Source: Mesocentrotus franciscanus
Lineage: Eukaryota; Echinodermata; Echinoidea; Camarodonta; Strongylocentrotidae
Direction: 5' to 3'
NCBI GenBank assembly: GCA_037976565.1
Contig: CP137668.1
Coordinates: forward strand, 28,783,373 to 28,847,372
DNA: 64,000 nucleotides
Shown: positions 36,102 to 46,923 of the stretch, in pieces
How positions within the stretch are numbered: position 1 is the stretch's first letter
Layout: each line of letters begins with the position of its first letter
The notes under the pieces: model-generated
Databases searched by the model: none
What the model was told of the DNA's origin: nothing
The model's input: the letters and a program-made list of their open reading frames with translations, nothing else
Program-made: the position numbers and the translations under genes

Positions 36102-36776
36102 ATGGATTTAGATTCTGCACTCAATGAACTGGGCATGCTCAGTATAGTGACAGAGAGCAGGAAAGAATATTTGAAAGAGCGAGTGTCACAGAATGAAAAC
36201 AATATGAACAATGCTACATCATCAATGCAGCCGAGCTTCCACATCGTCAAAATGAACACTCAGTTTGTCACGTGTGTAGGTTCCGTCTTAGCTAGTCATG
36301 GCCGTCCAGTCATAAAACCAAGCAGTAGCAGTATACAGAATGGTGTGGTGGAAGCAGAGAAGAGTACCAGTGCATCCAAACCATATCCGTCATTCCTTGT
36401 CAATGAACATCGTGTTGTAAGGACTCACAGGCCGACACGGCGCTGTCAGAAGAAGCCGTACGCTGTCCCTCATTCGCACAGATCGAGGACATCGCATTCA
36501 CGGAAGGCGAAAGCCTACCTGTCAACTAGTTTAGAGGATGATGTATTTTTAGAAGACCCACAGACAGATTGCAACGGGAACGGACGGAAACTTCGCCGTC
36601 CCAGCAGTGAGGCAGCCGATAAAGGATCGTTGACTGTTCCGGACATTCAGCTTCACCGTTCAAAGTCTCTGGATGATATTCACTTAGACCGCCTTCGCAT
36701 TGATGATGGACTCAGTCGACATCGAAGCGATGTTGAACTAGCCTCAAAGCTTATTAGCAACCTCAAAGTTTCTTGA
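36102..36776 (+). CDS. Small basic Ser-rich protein, 224 aa, family not recognised
   Basis: A single coding exon from ATG to TGA with an intron in its 5' UTR (acceptor at 36063). The protein starts MDLDSALNELGMLSI, which looks like a short amphipathic helix. The middle is a basic region (RTHRPTRRCQKKPYAVPHSH, HSRKAKAYL) that could act as a nuclear localisation signal. The C-terminus has RSKSLDDIHLDRLRI and ends DVELASKLISNLKVS. RSKSLDD resembles basophilic-kinase or 14-3-3 type sites, but that is pattern matching only. Even codon use, a splice-consistent start and a stop followed by AT-rich DNA support a real gene. I see no enzyme motif, signal peptide or membrane segment and do not assign a function. 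Confidence 0.8.
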   Translation: MDLDSALNELGMLSIVTESRKEYLKERVSQNENNMNNATSSMQPSFHIVKMNTQFVTCVGSVLASHGRPVIKPSSSSIQNGVVEAEKSTSASKPYPSFLVNEHRVVRTHRPTRRCQKKPYAVPHSHRSRTSHSRKAKAYLSTSLEDDVFLEDPQTDCNGNGRKLRRPSSEAADKGSLTVPDIQLHRSKSLDDIHLDRLRIDDGLSRHRSDVELASKLISNLKVS

Positions 36777-39700
36777 GTATAACCTATTTTCTTATGAAAG
36801 GACTTGTTTTTTATAATTTTGACATGCGATGCAGCATGTAAGTAAGCGGTATGCTCAGTCTACAGTTTTGATGAATTTTGTTTTGAATCTATGGTTATTT
36901 TGCATTCCAGTGTTTGAATTTAAACCAAAAATGTTTAATGTGTCTTAATTTTTTAAATACCTTTTTGCAGCATGGCAGCAATTTGTTATACATACATGTG
37001 CAATGGCTCTTCAGGTTTTTTATGACTGTCCAAAGTTGATATGTAGGCTACATGCAGTTATACAAAAACAAAAACAACTGAAATATTTCTTTTCATATCC
37101 TGTCAATACTAACGAAATACATTGTACAGGTATAGGCTCAGAGAGATGTTGAGCTTTCTGCTTTTGACATATGTTGCTGCAAATCGTGTTTTTAACTAGG
37201 TTACCTTTTAACTGGAACTTATAAATGTAGGTGTATTAAAAAGATAACAACAGCCCCATAAATCTTGTTATTTTGAATTGTTCGTGTATTTTGAGAATAG
37301 ACTTTGTCTTAATTCTTTAAATATAGCTTTCAGCCATTCACACATAGCCTGTTCAGACTATACAAAATTTATACGAAACTCGTTTTGAAAACGTAGAAAG
37401 AATCGTATCTATGCGAAAGGGGTGTACAGACTAGATAACAACATCATATGAAGAAACTTATTTTGAAGAGATCAGTTGACAAGACAGCTGGCCAATCATC
37501 AGTGCACTCGCACAATAAGCCTGCCCACTTAAATAACATACATTACGTGTACTGCACGATATGTCGTTTTTATTGAGTTTTTGTTTGAAACAATGCTCAA
37601 TGCTTTTCTCTATACAACGTTTCATTTTACGTTTCTTTACATTACATTTGGACTACAAGTATCATATAGTTATAAGATTCTTGTATGGCAAAAGGAAGAG
37701 ACATGGAAGTCTGAACGGGAGGTTAATCATCTGCTAGTTTAAGCAATGTAACAAAGTAAACACCATCTAATGTTAAAATGGACCTGAAATAGTTATGTTC
37801 TCACAATTGTGAGCCCAATGAAGAACTCTGCATACCCTTGAATATAATTTTATGCACATTTCCTTACATGTACTTGACAACTTTTTTCCATATTCACGAT
37901 GCCATATGGATATGAAAAGTGTTATTTTTGCTTTATTCATTGACAAAGCATTTTATTAATACAGGCCCTGGTCTCTGGATTTCAAACGGCACTGAAGTGT
38001 GCACCATCTCCACACTCTCAGCAATTTGTTACTACCATATGAATGATAAAATCCCAATTGGAAGGGGGGAGGAGGAGCTGTACTGTGACAGTCTAGTGTA
38101 CTGTAAACATGTAAAGTCCACACAATTTCCCATCCAGTCTATTAAGTTTTTTTCCATTGGACATATTAGAAAGGTTGATGGTTGGTTGGTTTGGGGGTGG
38201 GTTTGCGGAAACCTTATTGGGTTACAGCCAGGCCAGTAAGAACGTGTCTTGTCAAGCAGTGGTAATTACCTCTTTCCTGAGACTTCTTGTGTGTTTGTCA
38301 ATGAGTCCGGGTACAGTCAGCCCACGCAGTTGTCAAGCAATTGTCCTTAAAGGGGCTGTTGAGTAGTGGTTAAAAAAGGAGGAGTTTATAAACTGTCCGA
38401 CCTAATAGTGTTGAAAATTAAATTGTGAATATCCATAATTTGTGAACTATCTAAGTTTTACAATATCATATGTAAGAACAGGTTTATCGGCATGATTTAG
38501 TTCACCATTCATACAAAATGAATTGAAGTACTGTATGTCTTGCAGCCTCCGAGTCCAGGGGTTGGTTGGTGGATCATAGAAATTTGCACCTTTAAATTAT
38601 ACATGGACATAGTGTATAACCCTTATTGGTAATGTGTCCTTGGTATAATTTTTTTCTGAAATCCCTCATGCTTGGAATTTGGACCCAGGGTTTGTGCACT
38701 GGCAAAAATAATGTTTAAAAATGATCATTGTGGCAATGTAATTATAAGAGAAGGATTACTCTTAATTGATCACATATGTCAAATATATTAAAACAAAAAT
38801 GTTTTTATCACCTTTACTAAGAAATTCTGGTCATGTGTTTGTGTAGTCCCACACAGCCATTTCTACATATGTGTATTACTTTCTAGTGTTTGTGATAGTC
38901 AAGAAGATATCGTAAGTTGCTTCAATACCGGTATTTATGGCGCCAAAGCCCTATAATACACAATTTGTTCTTATTTCCTGCACTTAACCCCCGGAATAAC
39001 ATTGTGACATGTTATTTCAAAATGCAATTCTACCACCAGCACTCAGTGTAATTTTTAAAGGGGTCTATCAGACATTTGCACACTCAACCTGGGCCAAGAC
39101 TTGGATGCTTGGTCCCATGCCCACATGAAGATTAGCTGTTGGCAATAGAACAGAATGATGAAAGTCAGAAGGACCACACAAGTCAATGTTAAACTATGAA
39201 TTGATGCCCTTCTGACTCGACTCTCAACAGATTATTCGTTATTGGACCGGTATGTCAATATAGTCTGGTGTATGTCACAGAAATATATACCACATTTTTA
39301 TCTCATTGTTACCTGTGAAATTCATTAACGAGGAAGTAGTGTAATGTTCTACACCATACAAGGTTCTGTTATGGTTGTTTTCTCACAGTGTCACTATCAG
39401 TTGTTTATCAAATGACACACATTTTTATTGAAGGACAGAATCATCGAGTCATGTGATTTGTTCAATGTCCAAGATCATACCAGAAAACAGGGATATAGGA
39501 GGAAGTTGGATATTTGGGAGTCAATTTGAAAGTAAAAAATTAATAATTTTCCCTTTTTTGCATATCTTGCACCAATTGTACACGTGTTGTATCTACAGTT
39601 TGTATTGTCGGTGCTCTCTAGCGTAAATTGTCTTAAGTTAACACTCCCAGTTTAATCCCTTGACTGCTTAATTCAAAATGTTTTATTTTGTAGGATCACC

Positions 39701-40948
39701 TGTGTCTTTTGATTTTTTTAAAATTGCATGTAGTATTGGTGATACCTAAAAGGTATTCATCAAAAATGTGATGAGTGAGGAGTGAAGATAATCTATTTAG
39801 CAAAATAAGGTGTACCCTTTTAGTGGAATATTGAACAAATAAAGGTAAAAATGTATACACTGTATGTATATTCCCTTGGCTGCACTTAGAAATTTACCCT
39901 CACTAAATTCATTGGAAATTATTGATGTAACGTCAATAATTATTTGGTTTATTTACATTTGTGGTACCACTGAAACAGTGTTTGAACATAGTCAAGAAAT
40001 TTCATTGCAGTTTCAGTTTTGGTATATGTACTAAATATGTACCAGAACTAAAGTGTGTTTAAGTGGCATTTTCAAGGAGTCACATAAATACTTCCACATG
40101 GTATGCTGGTGAAGTGTGTCACTTGTATTTGAAAATGTATAAACAACACTGTTTTGTAAAGAAGATAACATCTGGATATGCAGCTTACTTTTGTACTTAA
40201 AATGCCTTGATTTGTTGTTGTTAATTTAAACTGTATTTCATTTCTATTCTTTTATCCTAATGTCCAATTTACTTTATGCAAAATAGAAAACAATCAGGTT
40301 GTCAAATTTATCACATAATCCCTTAGTATACCATCTACATGTAGTTTACAAATTTAATTGGCTACAGCCCATGAGACCGACATTGATGGTCTCGCCAACC
40401 CTGATGGCTTTTGTTGTGGACCTGCTGAAAAGTTATCTTAGGTTTCATGACATTGACAGGTCGATGACAGCCCAAGAGACAGATGTGTTGGTCTTCCCAA
40501 TATTGTAGGGCATGTGCAATATTTCTCAATGTTGGCAAATTATCATTTTCATTTCATATAAAAATGAACTGCAGCTTTTGATTGAGTGATATTAAATTCT
40601 GATTAGAAATAACTACTTAATGAAATTCACAGATTTATTTTTAAATGTGAATTTAAGCTGGTACAATAATATTCAATTCAAGAATGCGAAGACAGACAAT
40701 AATATTGTCAAATTGAAAAGCTTTTTTGATTTAATGTGTTTCTTCAACAAAAACATGATGTGACTTCTCTTTTTCAAATCAATATTCCATTGGCTCTTTA
40801 TCAACACAGATGTTGTATTCTTATAATTTTGTAATAAATTAGGAAATGTGAATTAAAAAAACACTGAAGATTGAAATTATAAATGAGTATGGTTTTATTT
40901 ATTTTTCAAGTACCTTAGAAGACAGAGAAACCATGTGGATGAGAACGA
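36777..40948 (+). other. 3' UTR of the 224-aa gene and intergenic DNA
   Basis: No convincing coding frame. An AATAAA at 39838-39843 is a possible polyadenylation signal. The rest is AT-rich with no clear TIR or tandem array. The frames at 37919 and 38157 are short, lack codon bias and are not supported. Confidence 0.45.
39838..39843 (+). terminator. Possible polyadenylation signal of the 224-aa gene
   Basis: First canonical AATAAA I find downstream on this strand, about 3.06 kb after the stop. A nearer non-canonical signal is possible. Confidence 0.3.
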
Positions 40949-40949
40949 A

Positions 40950-41164
40950 GAGCTAATACTGAGTTATGAAAAATGGCAGATTTAGAGAAAGAGGGAGAGG
41001 AAAAAGGAGAGATGGGAAGAGAAACTGCCCGAGAGAGAGAGAGAGAGAGGGAGAGATGCTAAGAGGAAAAGAAGAAATTGATGGAGGGCTAATACTGAGA
41101 TATGAAAAATGGCAGATTTAGAGAAAGAGGGAGAGGAAAAAGGAGAGATGGGAAGAGAAACTGC

Positions 41165-41209
<45 letters not shown>

Positions 41210-41424
41210 TAAGAGGAAAAGAAGAAATTGATGGAGGGCTAATACTGAGATATGAAAAATGGCAGATTTAGAGAAAGGGAGAGGGAAAAGGAGAGATGGG
41301 AAGAGAGACTGCCTGATAGAGAGAGAGAGATGCTGAGAGGAAATGAAGAAATTGATGGAGGGCTAATACTGAGATATGAAAAATGGCAGATTTAGAGAAA
41401 GAGGGAGAGGGAAAAGGAGACTGC

Positions 41425-41476
<52 letters not shown>

Positions 41477-41606
41477 AAGAAAGATTGGGAGATGGTGTGT
41501 GTGAGAGAGAGAGAGGAAGAGAGTGAGAGAGAGAGGAAGAGGAGGAAGAGAGAGAGGGAGCGGGAGGATGGAAAGAGAGAGAGAGAGAGAGAGAGAGATT
41601 TTAATA
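40950..41606. repeat. GA-rich minisatellite, four ~125-150-bp units
   Basis: Units start at gctaatactgag near 40952, 41087, 41238 and 41362 and share aaaatggcagatttagagaaag, gagatgggaagag and atgctaagaggaaa. Length differences come from internal (GA)n runs. The last unit dissolves into a long GA microsatellite to 41606. Confidence 0.9.
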
Positions 41607-42853
41607 GTTGCAACCTGTCTTATATATGTCGAAACGTCGTGATCTTTTAGATCCCTTGTTGACCATAGATTAATTATGACAAACGAATATCACTAGTGAT
41701 ATTATTTTGATGTCTTATATAGTTAGTATATTGGGATGGAACTGAAGAAAGAGAAAGTTGGGAGATAATTAGGCTTGATGAAGCCATGGAAACAGCATTT
41801 ATAGCTTCGGCATCTGATATTGAACTTGGGAGAGTAAGTCTGTGCTGTGGGGTATAACGCATAGTTATGTAGCCACTGAGTGGGCACTGATGTCATTGCT
41901 GAGGGGGGTCGAGAGAGAACATATATGAGGAAAGAAATGAGAGATAAAAAAATTGGGGGCCGGGTGTGGAAGGGAATTGTATCGCCTATTCATTTGCCTT
42001 TCTTTCCTTCCGATAGTTTTTTTTTCTCTCCCTTTTGCCATTTGATTTATAAATGGACGGGCAAATTAAAGTACATGTACATACATACATATTATGTAGA
42101 ATGCATTTTTTTTTTCAATACACGAATCTTTGTTATTTTGGGGGCTAAAGATAGGAAGGATTGTGAGTTTCCTTTCTTTTTTTCTTTTTTTAAACTAAAG
42201 AGTAAGTTGTTTGTAGACTATGTTACAGCTAAGTCGTTATGCCGACAGGTTAGATATTTTAGCACAGGAAAAGTTTAGCACAAATATCATGCACAGGCTA
42301 GGCTTAATTGATCCTTGCACGTACACACAACATTCATACGGTCATCGCACTCCAGATAAAAACATGGCTGAAGAGTTGACGCGGAGAGGATGTTAAAATT
42401 CCTTTTAATTCCGGATTTAGAGCTTAAAGAGCTGATAAAGACGCGGAGATTAATTTGCTTTGAAGTATTTGCATCGAGAGGTAATGAAAAGATATTTTTT
42501 TAGTATGCATGCGTGAAAACGAGGTGTGTTAAAGTTCGGTCCTCGGATCTCAGTCTCAGGTGGTGTTTGTATGTGTTGCATGTTGTGTCTATGAGATGTG
42601 CATGTGCGCGGCGCGGCGCAGCGCAGCCCAGGGAGGGAGCTATGCATGTTGCATGCAATGCAATGGCCAATGCTGGCTTGGCGTTGCATTGCACTTTGAA
42701 GTTTGATTGTGTAAGACTCTTAAGTCTAGTCTTTAGTTTAATTGCCTGCAGCCAAGGCCAGGGCTAAGGCTGAAATAGACACCTTTGCTTTAGTTACTGG
42801 CATCAATCAATGAACATGATGAATAGAATCCGGGCTAACTTGGCCTACGGCTA
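41607..42853. other. Intergenic DNA, partly GC/CpG-rich
   Basis: No coding frame supported. The stretch 42540-42690 is unusually GC-rich (gcgcggcgcggcgcagcgcag) with repeated atgcaatgc motifs. It could belong to the promoter or first exon of the downstream DIDO1-like gene, but no donor is compelling. Confidence 0.35.
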
Positions 42854-43027
42854 CGGGCGAACTCGGCCTTGCTGTAAAAACGGTCCCCTAACCCTATTAC
42901 CCTAACCCTAACCCTAACCCTAACCCTAACCCTAACCCAAACCCAAACCCTAAACCTAACCCTAACCCTCAACCTAACCCTAAACCTGCAAAAAATGAAC
43001 GTTTTACAGCGAGGCCGAGTTCGCCCG
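42854..43027. repeat. Interstitial telomeric (CCCTAA)n tract framed by inverted repeats
   Basis: About 100 bases (42885-42986) of CCCTAA units, perfect in the middle and degenerate (cccaaa, cctaaa, ccctca) toward the right. On the left is cgggcgaactcggccttgct and gtaaaaacg (42854-42882). On the right its near-perfect reverse complement runs from 43000 to 43027. The arrangement looks like a small inverted-repeat element carrying telomeric DNA. Confidence 0.85.
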
Positions 43028-43466
43028 ACCCCGATGAATAGGCTTCAGGGTCGGAAATACACGGGGGCGACGGGCGACGGGCGACTTTGCCTCCATGCGT
43101 CTCAAAATCGCCCCCTAAAAACCTGAAAACCATACTTAAAGGGGCGCCCATTCTAAGAAGAGTCGCCCCCGTATGGTTTTCGCTACTGATTCTGATTGCC
43201 CGCCCGCACACCGAGCCCCGACGGACACAAGCTTGCCGATCAATGACGCATCGCACTGCTTAGCTTAGCTAGCTCGAACGATCTGAGTACTGGCAATAAT
43301 ATAATGCATGCATGGCCGTGCACGTGTCGATACTATAAACGCGCGCTTGTGTCTGCTACATAATAATTATACATTGTATATCATACAAAGTAGGCCTACC
43401 GTATCATACCCATATATACATGCATAAGGCAAAGAGGTACTTACGAGTACCGTCCGTCAGTGCTGA

Positions 43467-44158
43467 ACTGCCAGCGACCAAATTGGTACATAATATGTTT
43501 ATTTAGTATTTTTCTGACCCGACATATTATCATCGACAATGCAATCCCATTAAAGAAATGTGATTCCATTTAAAATTGTGTTATTTGTAAGTTTATATAA
43601 CTTAAAACCAGTAAATGTGGATGAATATTTTACTGTTGTCCCACATACCGATATATTTGTTATAACGAAACATGCAATAAATCAATGCCAGATTTTTCCC
43701 GTATATAACTAGTTTCGTAGAAAGAAATCAAAATTTGTTATAAAAACCTGTAAATAAAGATATAAATGATGTTCCTATACCTCAGAAATTTTCTCACAAC
43801 GGTTTAATTAAATAATATTATTATATGGATACCATTGTCAGACATTGATTGCATCAATTTCTGTCTACGAAATGAAATTAGCTTTGCCATTAAAAATTAG
43901 AGTCTAGATCTATACGGGAAAAAAAAATCCGGCCATGATTTTAAATGTTTCGTTGTAACAAATGCATCAGTAAAATGGGACAACAGTACAAATGTTCACT
44001 CACATTTAATGGTTTTAAGTTATAAGTAAAATAACACAATTTTAAATGGAATTACATTTTTTATAAAAATGGGATTGCATTGTCCATGATAAAAATTTGG
44101 GACAAAAAAAGACTACCGGTAAATAACATATTACGTACCAATTTGGTCGTTAGCAGTA
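43467..44158. mobile_element. Foldback element with ~290-bp inverted arms
   Basis: The left arm (from 43467, actgccagcgaccaaattgg) and the right arm (ending at 44158) are reverse complements, with matching blocks such as ggacaatgcaatcccat, tccatttaaaattgtgtta, ataacttaaaaccattaaat and tgttataacgaaacat. The spacer is about 100 bases. It has no open frame and no clear target duplication. Confidence 0.8.
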
Positions 44159-44446
44159 TGGCTAAGGAAAAAACAACTTATTGTTACAGCTAACAATATG
44201 GCTTTAAAAAAGTAGCTCGCTCTTTTCAAAAGTAGCCCCCACTTTTCTTAAAGTAGCCCCTTGGTTTTTTTAAAAGTAGCCCCCATAAAAAAAGTAATTC
44301 CTAGCCTGATAGGCTATATATTGCTTGTGAAATTTGCCCTTGGCCTTACTTATTCCCCTGCACTGCACGTCCCGGGAAATCAGTATTTGCACACAGTGTC
44401 AGTGTCACACTGTCAGTGGCTGATTCATTTGTTCTTGTGTACTTAG

Positions 44447-45337
44447 GCAGCTGTCATTTGTAAGACGCACCTCTTGACCCCCGGGAAAGGTGCGTCATGG
44501 ATGCGTCATGTACTGCAAAATTGATGACGCATAGTACCGTCATGGAAGCAAAAGGTCAGTCATAACAATCACGCATGTGTGCGTCATAGTCTGTCACTTT
44601 ACCATGAATGCGTCAATAGGACCGTCATGTAGTATCCCTCTGACTCCGAGTAGCTCAAGCTAGACTCGGTTGAAGAAAAAAAAACACGATCGCGGTTTCG
44701 TCCGGCCCCCGAAAATGCTGAGTAATTGGCCAAATTTTCATTTAGTTTAATACTTAAATATTCACTGGGCTCTCTGATGTCTTCTTTTTTCCATCTAAAA
44801 ACATGTCAACTAGACCCAACTAGACCTTTTTCCTGAATGTTTGAGCAAAATTTGCTCCAAAGCCGCACAAACTAAACATAAATTTGTGATCTCCACCATT
44901 ACACACCCCTGCGGTACCTGCAGAGATCTTTTGACCTAAGCTTGCTATATGTGCGAGCCGTCGCGCCATGGTGCCGTCCGGCAAGCCATACTGCCCTCAA
45001 ACGAGGTATTGCCGGGACGCGCGATGGTCAAATGATTTTGTATGATATTTCTTGTACGCAAAATGCAAGTCGGGACAAAATCATTCTGCATCGCGGTGCA
45101 GTGTGTGCAAAATGATGTGCGTCCTGGGTCCGTCATTTACATGAAATGTTGCGTCACAATTTTGACTCAAATATGCGTCAATGTTTCCTAATGGTGAGTC
45201 ACTTTTTCTGACGGAGGGTGCGTCATGGTGCATCATGGTACATAAAAGTGCAGAAAAGGGTGACGCACATCGGTACAATGACGCACCTTTCCCGGGGGTC
45301 AAGAGGTCAAGAGGTGCGCCTTACAAATGACAGCTGC
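44447..45337. mobile_element. ~890-bp TIR element with repeated TGCGTCA motifs
   Basis: TIRs of about 50 bases: GCAGCTGTCATTTGTAAG at 44447 and its complement ending at 45337, both continuing through acgcacctcttgacccccgg and aaaggtgcgtca. The right copy has an extra aagaggtc repeat. At least ten TGCGTCA/TGACGCA motifs, plus related ccgtcat motifs, cluster in the two subterminal regions, as expected for transposase-binding arrays. It has no coding capacity. Confidence 0.82.
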
Positions 45338-45689
45338 ATTATGCACTGCCACTGTGCATGCTTCATTTTATTACATACCGGTTAGCGGTATGTTGGATTG
45401 CTCATTGGCACTCCATTGACTCTACACATAACTTGTGTGTACAGAATGAAGCACGTGTGCGCTGGTCTCCATCGACTACACGCATATGACATAACTTATG
45501 AGTTATTTGAGATGGAATGAAGCATGTGCGCTCCCCTTGTGAAAGGACAGTGCCGCTGATTTGAGCCACTGCAAGAGAGAGAGGGACAGAGTCATGCGTC
45601 GCTCACATTCACAAGCCAATCCTAATCATGATTAATGTTTACTTGGAAATTCCCATTGCTTTGCACTGTTCTGAATACAAAACTAGGGG

Positions 45690-46050
45690 GTCCAGCCAGT
45701 CCGACCCAAAGACAGCCCAACCCAACCCAACCCAACCCAACCCAATACCCAAGACAACTCGACCAGGTCGAGTTGTCCCGGTGGGGTTTCGCAGACAGCT
45801 CGACCCACTTTTTTGCCCTCAAAAAAAATATGGGTACAGCTTAGAATGATTTATCTAATAATAATATGATATATAAAACATGATAAAATAGGGTTAGTGT
45901 TGTGGTTAGGGATAGGTTTAGGTGGCTGTCACAAAAGGAAGACTTTCCAAAAGTGGGCTGAGCTATCTGCTGAAGCACCCGACCCTGGACAACTCGACCT
46001 GGTCGAGTTGTCCAGGGTCGGGCTGTCTTTGGGTTGGGTTGTCTAGGATT
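45690..46050. repeat. Palindrome-rich inverted-repeat element with CCCAA repeats
   Basis: The outer inverted arms include CCCAAAGACAGCCC (about 45704-45717) and GGGCTGTCTTTGGG (46020-46033). Each arm contains a palindrome built on GACAACTCGACC: one of 25 bases at 45753-45777 and one of 45 bases, perfect around a single central base, at 45978-46022. A CCCAA run (45718-45745) lies in the left arm. Confidence 0.82.
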
Positions 46051-46923
46051 CAAAACAGCATAGGCTTTAAAGACAGAAATAATCGTCTGGTATGGGTAAT
46101 TCTTTAGTAAAACTGACATTTGTCAACCTTCCCCATACACATACGGTACCCCTTACGGCTCGTACAGGGGGTGGTCGAGAATACTAACGATTTTCGCCGG
46201 AATCGGTTGAACATTTTCCCCTCAGTTTTTCTTCATCTACTGTCTAGACTTAACAGTTTGATACTTAAAAACTATGATTAGAAAGGAAATAGATCTACTT
46301 TTCATATAATTTCAAAATAATATTAAAAATCATTGTAAAACATCAAAATGTAGGGACTTACTTTCAGCTAATCTGCCCGTCTTCTTGAAAAAAGAGCTAG
46401 ACTCTCAGCGGAACAACCGTAAGAGACTAAATCTTTTGGTCACATTGGGTTATGATTTGTACCAAAATTCGATTGTATCTCGGTTTTCCTCTTCCACTTG
46501 AAATTGTATTGATTATGAGAATGTTTTCTTTCTTTTTTTCCAGTAGAGTAGGGTGGTCCACAAGGGGTTTTAATATGTAACAGCAACAGGTTCAAATTTT
46601 GAAAATAGTGACAAGTTAAAATTCATTCTCAACCAAAATGTTAGTCATAATCATAAAATTTGTTTGAAAATGCTTTTAAATATGGCTCACATTGCACCAG
46701 AAAGCTTCTAAGAACCACCAAGTTTCCAGGAACCAGCCACAAGGGACTTTGTGCTTTTGGCTCATCAGGTGTGAAAATAACAGGTCAAATTTGCATTTTT
46801 GTTTGTGGACCATCCTGACTACATGCAGCTTTTTATTGGATTTTAATGATAAAAATGTCTTTCAATTATTTCTTTCTTGATAGATATAAAAGATTTGTGG
46901 TACTGTACAAGCTAGCCACCAGG

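Noticed and set aside
42885..42986. Chromosome end
   Set aside because: Unique sequence and genes continue on both sides and the repeats degenerate to one side, so it is interstitial.
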